From Brachycybe producta (Eukaryota; Arthropoda; Diplopoda; Playtdesmida; Andrognathidae), in assembly GCA_036925085.1 (NCBI GenBank), contig JAUPFP010000023.1, positions 1,052,713-1,116,712 of the forward strand: 64,000 nt of DNA. Direction: 5' to 3'. Below, piece after piece: positions 57,701 to 64,000 of the stretch. The notes below the pieces were generated by a model. The model saw only the letters and a list, made by a program, of their open reading frames with translations, did no database searches and was not told where the DNA came from. Both the position numbers and the translations under genes were made by a program. How positions within the stretch are numbered: the stretch's first letter is position 1; every line of letters begins with the position of its first letter.

Positions 57701-60700
57701 CAAGTCGGTAAACATCAAAAGGTTTGTGTTTTGTCTCATGGTATTACGGCAACATTCTGTCAACTTTGTCTGTGCAGTGTGGACATTTAGTATTAACAGT
57801 TAGTTTACATAGGACAGCTATAGAAACAAAACAAAATCCAATTTGTTTGTGTTGTGTCACAAATATGTTGTGTTTTTTTTTCTTTTTTTCTGGCATATTT
57901 GTTGTGTTTTTGTCTCGAACTCATGTTGCACTTTTGTTCAGTTTGATGTGGAACCAGTCCTTAAAAAGATAGAAAGTTGATAAGATTTTAAAGATTTTAA
58001 CAACAAACTTGTGTGTTACATATGTAACAAACAAGATGTGTCTCAAAAAGAAAATAACGTCATCTTTGAGACAAAAAAAACATTCTGGGAAATTTCCAAG
58101 GTTCTTTTTTTTTTTATTCACGCTCTAAGTGCATTGAAATGTTCATTTTTGCAAGCATGGCAGAAATCTTATTAACAAGACCACAGGGGGCATTAATAAG
58201 ATAGCCCAGACTAGATATCTCGAAAGTACCTAAACGATTTGTTTTTTTGTGTGGAAATATTCACCAACGAGTTTAGTGATGATGCCGCGCTGCGTTTATA
58301 GTCGACATTTCACGCTAACAATCCTCCTCCTCCTCCTCACACTTCACTCATAAGTTATAATTAAATTATACACAGATCAAGTGAGGATTTAAGTGCAAAA
58401 TGCTGATCATTAAACGCAGCAAATTCATCTTGTTAGTGAATCTTCTTTGTAATTTAACTAAATTATATTTCTAACTCGGATTGAGTTTTGTTATAACTTA
58501 TCAGGATATAGTTAATATGGGTGTGGGACATTTGCCCTACAGGCACTTGCCTTAAAGGGACATTTACCCTAAAACCACTAGGGCAAATGTTTTTACTACT
58601 TTTTAGGGCAAATGTCTATATCCCAGTTAATATAATAGAATCAGTGAGAATTCTTTATTTCGTAGTTCTGGAGGAAAACACGAAGGGGAAATTGAAAGTG
58701 TTAGAAAACTAGAACGGGACAGGCAGTTAGAAATAGGTGAAAACTTTAAGTTGGCTCCGCCCTTGTTATGACGACTGGCAACTTCTAATTGGCTGGTTAT
58801 GAAGTCTGGCGTTGAAAAGGGCGGAACAGGTGACGTCAGACTTCATAACCAGCCAATTAGAAGTTGCCAGTCGTCATAACAAGGGCGGAGCCAACTGAAG
58901 TTTTCACCTATTTCTAACTGCCTGTTAGAATGGGTTGCTGCTGAATCAATTCATAGTATTTTCATTATTTTTTAAAATAAACGTTTTATTGGCAACAATT
59001 TGAAGAAAAAAAAATATCGTCTGCTTCAAGTTGGGTCATTTTTAAACTGCCATAAAAAGTTTATTTTAAAAGATATCGCGCAACATAAAAATACTCTTAG
59101 GTGACTGTGGCTACTCTTCTAGTTTCGAAAACACTTTCAAGTTTCTCTTAATTTTGTTCTTCTGAAAGACGGAATTATCCGAATTTGAGGGGAGTTTTTA
59201 CAATTTAAAACCCGGCTTAATTCAAATAATCTTCACGTTGAAGTCAACTATTACCATTTTCTCAAAATATGTGTGAAGTATTTTCACAAAAATTTCTAAT
59301 TTATTTCAATTTTAATTATTATTTTTTTTTTATGTCCAGTTCCACCGTATCCACCAGCAAGCCACAGAACAGATACCCTAGTGATAACGCTAGTTTCCAT
59401 TATAATCATATCGGTTGGAGCACTGATAGTTTTTGTATTTTATCGTCGTTGGGCAACAGAACATAAACCGAGCCCAGATTCCGTTCATCTGATGGAGTCA
59501 GCGCCTGCGCCGTCGCCAACTTTAGACATGGAGAGTCTTAAACTCCACGAGTTGGTCGGTCGAGGTCGTTACGGATCCGTTTGGCGCGGTACTCTGAACG
59601 ATTACGAAGTAGCCGTCAAAGTGTTCATTCATCAACACCGTCAGTACTTTCTGAATGAGAGAGACATTTACACTTTACCCTTTATGGAGCATCCGTCTCT
59701 CATGAAATTTATTGGAGGAGATCAGAGACCTTCTGCCGCAGATAGTGCGAGGCTAGAATATTTTTTAGTCATGGGACATGCTCCGTACGGATGCCTTCAA
59801 GACTATCTGCGAGCGAACACTGTCGATTGGGTAACGCTTTGTCGCATGACGCAAGGAGTTGCCAAAGGATTGGCACATCTTCATACCGACGTTAGACGGG
59901 GAGGTAATTTCGAACAAACTTTGAGGTTGTATTTGAGAATGACTACTTTTGTTGTTGCACAAAATTTTTTGTAGATTTTTTTTTAGCAAAAAAAAAATAG
60001 TTTTTAAGGAAATTATTATGCAAATTTCCAAAGAGTATGCATTTTACGCAAATTTTTCATCTTAGTTATTAGTAATACATAATCACGGATATTCTCAAAC
60101 GCTTCGTATCGAATATCGTCAAACAAGCAATGCTTTTTCGTCATTATCAAACGCAAGCTTTGCAGCCAAGCAGCTTTATTGACATAATTCCATATTAATC
60201 CATGTGATATATTTTTTTTTCTTTCTGGACACATAGATAAAGTAAAGCCTTGTATTTCTCATCGTGATATAAACAGTCGTAATGTTTTGGTCAAAGTGGA
60301 TCTCAGTTGTGCTATTTGTGATATGGGATTTGCAATGAAAATTGCCGGTTCCAAATACTACAGTCAAAACGGCGAAGAGCAACATGCCGAAACGACGTCT
60401 TTGACTGACGTAAGCAAAACGACCTCCCCAAAAATGGCATCATTCTTCACTTCATCACGTAGAAGAACAAGTCTTTAAAAACGTCTTATCATCCCTCTCT
60501 CTCTTTTCTGTAGGTTGGAACGTTACGATACATGGCACCTGAAGTTCTGGAAGGTGCCGTCAATCTACGAGATTGCGAATCTTCGTTGAAACAGATCGAT
60601 GTCTACGCTCTCGGTCTCGTTCTATGGGAAGTTGCTACACGTTGTACCGATCTCTATCAGGGTTTAGATGTTCCAGACTACAAACTACCGTTCGAAGTCG

Positions 60701-63490
60701 AGATTGGACTTCATCCAACATTCGAACAGATGCAAGTTTTGGTGTCGAGAAACAAAGCTAGGCCTTTGTTTCCCGAAGTCTGGAAAGACACCAATCTGGT
60801 AAGACATTTATTATTTTTTTTTCGGGAGTAAAACGATCTTGACACAATTGAAATTTAAGCTTTAATCGTCTCGTTCCTTTTTTCTTTGTAAGGCTGTTCG
60901 ATTACTGAAAGAAACGATCGAAGATTGTTGGGATCAAGATGCCGAAGCTCGTCTCACTTCTCTTTGTGTGGAAGAAAGGCTTCAGGAGCTTCCCATTTTA
61001 TGGGATAGACACAAAGGTAACAAAAACGTTAAGACTTCGAACTCTGGTTATTTTGTTTTTCGGAAGCAAAGTTGCGAAAAACTTGAAAGTGTTTTAGAAA
61101 CTAGAATGGTAGCTCAATCACTTAACGGCATTTTTTCATATCAACATCTTTCAAAATAAATTTTTTGTGTCCAATTTGAAAATGACCCAGTTTAAGAGCT
61201 GTTAATATTTTTTTTAAATTTATGTTTGCAAAAAGTTCATTTTGAAAGATACCGATGTGAAAATACTATTAAGTAATTCAGCTACATTTCTAACACACTT
61301 TCAATTTCTCCACAGTCTCGAAAGTGAGCCAGCCGTTCCATAAAACAATGTTTTAATTCGTCGATAAGTTTCGATTAAGACTTTTTTCTTTTGTCTTTTT
61401 GTCACTTTTCAGCAAATATAGGAATCAGTGGCGTTAGTCCAACTGTGAATCCAACCTTCCCGCCATCTTCCAATCGTCAGTCCTCTCACGGCGTTGTCGG
61501 TTCAGCGACCGATACTACGTCGAGCGGAAGCGAACTGACCGATCGTAACGCCAACATCATGGGTGTCGTCTCTCTAGCGGACGCAGCTAATGCTGCTGGC
61601 CTTTTGGCTAGCAGATCCAACGTACCTACGTCCAATTATCAGCGTTTCAACTACAATCGAGAGAGCAGCACTTCGGAAAACACGGTCGAAACGACCGTCA
61701 CTATGTCACCTTCCGAACCACCACCACCACTGATCGAACCTCTTCAACCGCAAGGCAAAAACTGCATTAACAACCAGGCGGCATTTCCTTGGTTACCGAT
61801 GCCTCTGCAACCTCATCAGGGTCGTAATCCATGTTTAGAACGTAACATGATCATGGAACCGTTAGAAGAGGTTTCGGTCAGTGGCAACACCCTGTTAGAA
61901 AAGGGATCTCATCATAAGGGTCCACCTCGTAATCGTGATATCGTCGGTAACGGAAGCGGAGGTGGTGGTGGTGGTGGTGGCGGTAACAATGAAGTGGGTG
62001 ATCTTTTCGATGCTCTTCATCTTGTGGACAACATGGAGAGTAACTCGTTGGTCAATCACGATGTTCTCGGACAGTCCAGTAGTCGTAATTATCATCCCAT
62101 ACCGTATCTTCAAAATGCAGTCCACAATTCTTTGCCGGCCGTTCATTGTACCACCTTTCATTGTCCCAAGCAGCCGAACGTTCCGGGAAACGGACAACAT
62201 TCGGTACAACATCCACCACCATCATCGTCGTCATCCTCATCAGCTTCAAAATCTGCTCAACACAAGAGGGGAACATTTGCTAGTCGGTTCGAACGTAAGA
62301 AAGGTACGTGTAGTGGCAGTAATAAACGTAGTAAGGAATGGAGCGGTATTAGATCGCTTCTTGATTGGACAAGGCTCACAAGAAGCACCGGAAGTGGAGG
62401 CGAAGAAGAAGTAGATAAGATCTCAAAACCGAGTTTCGGTAACGGAGTCGTGACGGCTCAAAGAGCTATGTCCGACAGTACGTTAAACACCGAAAAATCC
62501 AACTTGACCGTACAACAACAACAACAGCAACAACAAGAAGGAGGTGTAAACTTTATTGGAAACCATAAAGTTCAAACAGAAGTGTGTCTGATGAACGGTG
62601 TCGGTGTGTCGAATGCAGTCAACGGTGTTTCGAAACCGATAGTGAGACTAACGAACGGGCACGGTCCCAACGGCACGTATAGATCGGCCGAACTTGGTGT
62701 AGCCAAACTTCAAGTGCAAAACGGACAAGCACCTGTGATCAAAACTAGATCGGGATCACAGTCCGAAGTGACAACTTCGTCGACTTCTAGTTCCAGAGAA
62801 GAAATCTCTGTCGGTTCCGAACCGAGGATGATACGTAGGCCAAACACTTTATCTCTTGTCGGCCACAATTTTCATCGGCTCAGTGGTTCGTCCGACGGAG
62901 AAGATTCTTCGTCTCTAACAGACGTAAACGTGAATACCGTTTCCGGATACGAGAAACGGGACGTTAGCGTCAACGAGTTAAAACACGGGACCAAACAGAA
63001 GATAGAGAAACGAGTCAAGACTCCGTTTCATCTGAAACCAGGACGGTTTTCGTTGTACGACGATCGTATGATGATGTCGTCGTGGCATGCGGGTGACGAC
63101 GGTATCCAAATCGAGGTCAACAAGTCAAAGTTTTCGGCCTCGGTTCCTACGGACATCCATTCGTTATGTGCAACAACAGTAAAAGCCGATGACTTTTTAG
63201 TACATGAAATTCAGTCACATAAACATAGGACCATATTAAATTCATCTACAAACGTTGTTCAAAATCCTCCTCCTTCTCCTTCTCCTCCTCCTTCTATTAA
63301 GATAGATTGTACGTCAACGTCCAATGTAATGAAACTCAATTCCTCCTCCTCCTCCTCGCCCTCAAATATTAACGGTTGTATTCAACGGAAGTTGAACAAC
63401 CATCTTGCTTCAAGTAGTACTACTGCCGCCGCTACTGCTGCTGCTGCTGTGGTTGTCGAACCTGTCTTATGCCATGTTTCGTGTATGTAA
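51473..63490 (+). CDS. BMPR2: BMPR2 orthologue: type II BMP receptor Ser/Thr kinase (5' end missing)
   Basis: Joined exons 51473-51769, 53998-54180, 59340-59903, 60237-60409, 60514-60798, 60893-61016 and 61413-63490 keep one frame for about 1,234 residues (numbered here from the first visible codon) and end at TAA 63488-63490. Order of parts: cysteine-rich ligand-binding domain with ten Cys (10, 73, 80, 101, 110, 116, 132-134, 139); membrane helix about 174-195; kinase about 228-535 with GRGRYGSV 234-241, catalytic Lys 254, HRD Asp 359, DMG 377-379 in place of DFG, and MAPE 413-416; then a long tail. The family binds BMP ligands at the cell surface and phosphorylates type I receptors, which then act on SMADs. 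The long tail separates BMPR2 from the activin and TGF-beta type II receptors, and the words SPTVNP and KRVKTP match the human BMPR2 tail. Human BMPR2 is 1,038 residues, so this protein is longer. The signal peptide exon was not found. Confidence 0.96.
51595..51633 (+). repeat. In-frame AGT/AGC microsatellite coding for 13 Ser
   Basis: Twelve AGT codons and one AGC sit inside the BMPR2 ectodomain exon. Noncoding AGT arrays also occur at 24528-24586 and 25929-25946, so this looks like a genome-wide simple repeat tolerated in coding frame. It lies in the loop between Cys 10 and Cys 73. Confidence 0.95.
51770..53997 (+). other. BMPR2 intron between the two ectodomain exons
   Basis: No coding signal is seen. 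It contains a partial copy (about 51884-52025) of the foldback element at 6228-6568, CAC and ATG microsatellites (about 52798-52818, 52951-52965), the minisatellite hairpin at 53082-53578, and T-rich DNA before the acceptor. Confidence 0.85.
53082..53578. mobile_element. Hairpin element with a 20-bp minisatellite in its loop
   Basis: Arms begin TACGGTGGCCGAGAGGTGCA and end with its near-complement at 53559-53578. The left arm runs about 53082-53165 and the right arm about 53475-53578. The hexamer CTCATC flanks both ends (53076-53081 and 53579-53584), a plausible target duplication. The middle holds twelve consecutive 20-bp units from 53161 to 53400 (CAGCAACTTM + CAAAACTCTA), then degenerate units. 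Because 20 is not a multiple of 3, every frame reads the same cycling peptide, so the long open frames here are artefacts. The superfamily is not recognised. Confidence 0.85.
53998..54180 (+). CDS. BMPR2: BMPR2 coding exon: second half of ligand-binding ectodomain
   Basis: The acceptor AG is at 53996-53997 and the donor GTACG at 54181; both ends are phase 1. It encodes GCWESS, the C-x5-C pair (110 and 116) and the diagnostic box [10 protein letters not shown] (131-140), which parallels human FCCCSTDLCN. The 5' junction falls in the same Gly codon as the human exon 2/exon 3 junction (before CW). Sequons at NNT (127-129) and NMT (142-144) would face outside the cell. Confidence 0.95.
54347..54523. 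mobile_element. Near-perfect foldback MITE (AGGCCTTGTTTCCATTGG ends)
   Basis: Both ends read AGGCCTTGTTTCCATTGGGG inward, and the arms stay complementary for most of 177 bp around a centre near 54430. TA flanks each side (54345-54346, 54524-54525). A diverged copy lies at about 6620-6763. Confidence 0.88.
56793..56946. mobile_element. Small foldback element (ATTCTAAAATCATACTTAA)
   Basis: The left arm ATTCTAAAATCATACTTAA and the right arm TTAAGTAAGATTTTAGAAT are near complements, followed inward by AAGCTAAGCTTAAA / TTTTAAGCTTAGCTT. No clear target duplication was read. Confidence 0.75.
57563..57961. mobile_element. TA-flanked inverted-repeat MITE (AGGCCGGGTCCACATCAAG)
   Basis: The left end AGGCCGGGTCCACATCAAGC and the complement of the right end AGGACTGGTTCCACATCAAA match closely. 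TA flanks both sides (57561-57562, 57962-57963). The internal open frames have no recognisable similarity. Confidence 0.78.
58670..59200. mobile_element. Family-2 long palindromic element, split by a family-1 insertion
   Basis: The left arm carries GAAAGTGTTAGAAAACTAGAA and the right arm TTCTAGTTTCGAAAACACTTTC (about 59117-59138), with complementary AAAATAAACGTTTTAT / ATAAAAAGTTTATTTT inside. A 207-bp family-1 element (58719-58925) sits in the left arm, flanked by TAGAACGGG and TAGAATGGG, so it arrived after this element. Confidence 0.82.
58719..58925. mobile_element. Family-1 CRE/GC-box inverted-repeat MITE, copy in BMPR2 intron
   Basis: Ends are ACAGGCAGTTAGAAATAGG and its complement. Flanking 9-mers are TAGAACGGG (58710-58718) and TAGAATGGG (58926-58934), 8 of 9 identical. 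The arms carry GGCTCCGCCC and CTAATTGGC with their complements. TGACGTCA lies near the centre at 58831-58838. Confidence 0.92.
59340..59903 (+). CDS. BMPR2: BMPR2 coding exon: juxtamembrane, transmembrane helix and kinase N-lobe
   Basis: The acceptor is TGTCCAG ending at 59339 and the donor GTAATT at 59904; both ends are phase 1. It encodes a Pro-rich stalk (PPYPPAS), a hydrophobic helix (about residues 174-195) followed by basic YRRW, then the kinase N-lobe: [14 protein letters not shown] with Lys 254, the alpha-C segment FLNERDIY, and PFMEH. It ends after [11 protein letters not shown], the same Gly-Asp boundary as the human exon 7/8 junction. One exon here therefore covers what human exons 4 to 7 encode. 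A predicted protein stopping at 59974 would simply be read-through into the intron. Confidence 0.96.
59904..60236 (+). other. BMPR2 intron within the kinase domain
   Basis: A 333-bp AT-rich intron with a GTAATT donor and a T-rich tract before ACATAG. Nothing else is recognised. Open frames on the minus strand here carry no family similarity. Confidence 0.85.
60237..60409 (+). CDS. BMPR2: BMPR2 coding exon: catalytic loop and activation-segment start
   Basis: The acceptor is ACATAG at 60231-60236 and the donor GTAAGC at 60410; it enters in phase 1 and leaves in phase 0. It encodes [15 protein letters not shown], with catalytic Asp 359 and the Asn of SRN, then [12 protein letters not shown]. 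The metal-binding Asp is kept but the following Phe is Met (human has SDFGLS). The 3' boundary, before [10 protein letters not shown], matches the human exon 8/9 boundary exactly. Confidence 0.96.
60514..60798 (+). CDS. BMPR2: BMPR2 coding exon: APE motif and kinase C-lobe
   Basis: The acceptor follows a CT-rich tract (CTGTAG to 60513) and the donor is GTAAGA at 60799; both ends are phase 0. It encodes [14 protein letters not shown], then [20 protein letters not shown] and [13 protein letters not shown], all close to human BMPR2. Its length, 285 nt, equals human exons 9 plus 10 (148 + 137), so the outer borders agree and the human internal intron is absent here. Confidence 0.97.
60893..61016 (+). 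CDS. BMPR2: BMPR2 coding exon: end of kinase domain
   Basis: The acceptor is TTGTAAG to 60892 and the donor GTAACA at 61017; it enters in phase 0 and leaves in phase 1. It encodes [20 protein letters not shown], then [21 protein letters not shown], matching the conserved end of the kinase C-lobe. The 3' boundary comes just before the SPTVNP word, earlier than the human exon 11 end, so this intron position is not shared. Confidence 0.96.
61017..61412 (+). mobile_element. BMPR2 last intron, largely a family-2 palindromic element
   Basis: About 61025-61315 is a family-2 copy: the left arm has TTGAAAGTGTTTTAGAAACT and TAGAATGGTAGCTCAATCAC, and the right arm has AAAAAGTTCATTTTGAAAGA and CTAACACACTTTCAATTTCT. 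The element makes up most of this 396-bp intron, so the insertion either enlarged an existing short intron or contributed to making it. The human gene lacks an intron at this codon. Confidence 0.82.
61413..63490 (+). CDS. BMPR2: BMPR2 last coding exon: long cytoplasmic tail and stop
   Basis: The acceptor is CACTTTTCAG to 61412; entry is phase 1 and TAA is at 63488-63490. It encodes about 691 residues of low-complexity tail with islands that match the human tail: SPTVNP just after the start, [12 protein letters not shown], and [16 protein letters not shown] at 63005-63052 near the C terminus. Repeats include polyGly (about 61957-61985), polyGln of 8 (62513-62536), Ser runs, a Pro/Ser stretch near 63260-63300 and an Ala-rich stretch near 63420-63450. 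In vertebrates this tail binds cytoskeletal regulators such as LIMK1; that role here is only inferred. Human splits the tail between two exons. The + and - strand open frames inside it are shadows. Confidence 0.95.
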
Positions 63491-64000
63491 GGTTTCAAAA
63501 TCGAGCTCATTTACTACTGTCCCTCTTCCCATCATTCTCCTTTCTTTCTATCTCGCCTCTTTGTATCATCGTTCCCTCGCGATCTTCAACATCTTTATAT
63601 CTTGGTATTTCAACATAAACTACATTACAATATTACATTACAGGGTTGTCTCTCTCTCTTTCTCTCTCTCTCTCATGAATTTCATGATTGTTTTTTTAAA
63701 ATCGTTTTTTTTTAATTTAAATCAAGTACAGTAGAAACCGTTTAACACGAAATAGAATCGAGGAATGTTTTTTACGGGTTAAACGAGTTTCGTGTTAAAA
63801 TGAAGGAATTTCGATGCTATTTTTAAGGGATGGATTGAACCGTAAATATCTATTTCGTGTTAAGCCGTTTTCGTGTTAAATGGTCTTCACCGTATTTAAA
63901 TAATTTTAATGATTTTTAATCATTTTTATCTATTTTTTTTTAAGTTTTAAAATAGAAAACTAATTTAAAAAAAAATACTTAATAAATGGTGGATTTTTTG
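63491..64000 (+). other. BMPR2 3' untranslated/downstream region
   Basis: Noncoding sequence after the stop with a CT microsatellite (63648-63674) and a pogo-like MITE at 63729-63892. AATAAA occurs at 63981-63986, but I cannot tell whether it is the polyadenylation signal, because AT-rich DNA gives many such words. Confidence 0.6.
63729..63892. mobile_element. Pogo/Tigger-like MITE just downstream of BMPR2 stop
   Basis: The left end is CAGTAGAAACCGTTTAACAC, and the right end read inward is CGGTGAAGACCATTTAACAC. TA flanks both ends (63727-63728, 63893-63894). CGTGTTAA words recur inside. CAGTAG ends with TA duplication are typical of pogo-like elements. It lies 238 bp after the stop and may be transcribed in the 3' UTR. 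Confidence 0.8.

Larger units (their letters stand above)
54181..59339 (+). other. BMPR2 intron between ectodomain and membrane/kinase exons
   Basis: About 5.2 kb with no coding evidence. It holds the TA-flanked foldback at 54347-54523, a 15-G run at 55701-55715, foldbacks at 56793-56946 and 57563-57961, and the nested pair at 58670-59200. The rest (about 54720-56790, 57000-57500, 58000-58660) is AT-rich DNA with homopolymers, in which I recognise nothing. Confidence 0.8.

Noticed and set aside
59381-59974. A free-standing 197-residue kinase-like protein
   Set aside because: It is one BMPR2 exon read through its donor at 59904; the sequence continues in frame at 60237.
61895-62414. Open frames on both strands within the last BMPR2 exon
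   Set aside because: Shadows of the 699-codon true frame, produced by its GC-richer, codon-regular sequence.

Overview
This window is animal nuclear DNA: AT-rich and intron-rich, with many microsatellites, homopolymer runs and short foldback transposons. It holds one recognisable gene, in its last 12.5 kb on the + strand. This is an orthologue of the type II bone morphogenetic protein receptor, BMPR2. Seven coding exons are visible (51473-51769, 53998-54180, 59340-59903, 60237-60409, 60514-60798, 60893-61016, 61413-63490). They join in one frame into about 1,234 residues: a ten-cysteine activin-type ectodomain, one membrane helix, a complete Ser/Thr kinase domain and a tail of about 690 residues. 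The signal-peptide exon is not identified. The first visible exon begins in phase 1, as human exon 2 does, so the start codon lies in an unrecognised small exon or upstream of the window.

From 1 to 51472 I find no supportable coding exon on either strand. The open frames there are short, low-complexity, or inside repeats. Human BMPR2 has a very long first intron, so much of this stretch may be intron 1, but that is inference. The DNA is a mosaic of non-autonomous DNA transposons, many nested: (1) about eleven copies of a CRE/GC-box/CCAAT-bearing inverted-repeat element with 9-bp target duplications; (2) a long palindromic family seen about ten times, including inside a BMPR2 intron; (3) mariner/pogo-like elements with TA duplications; (4) Harbinger-like elements with TTA duplications; (5) a hAT-like element with CAGGGCCGG ends; and several inverted or direct repeat pairs. 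Two filled/empty site pairs inside the window let insertions of family 1 be read directly.

The 51770-63490 region is the gene body. The two ectodomain exons are separated by a 2.2-kb intron that contains a hairpin element with a 20-bp minisatellite in its loop. A 5.2-kb intron before the membrane/kinase exon holds several foldback elements. The kinase exons are close together with short introns, and one large final exon encodes the tail. Intron positions match human BMPR2 at several codons, while some human exons are fused here.

The organism is probably a bilaterian invertebrate with a slowly evolving gene structure. Repeated AGGCCTA words hint weakly at a marine deuterostome such as an echinoderm or hemichordate, but the sequence does not settle this. 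No prokaryotic, viral, CRISPR, rRNA or tRNA feature was found.
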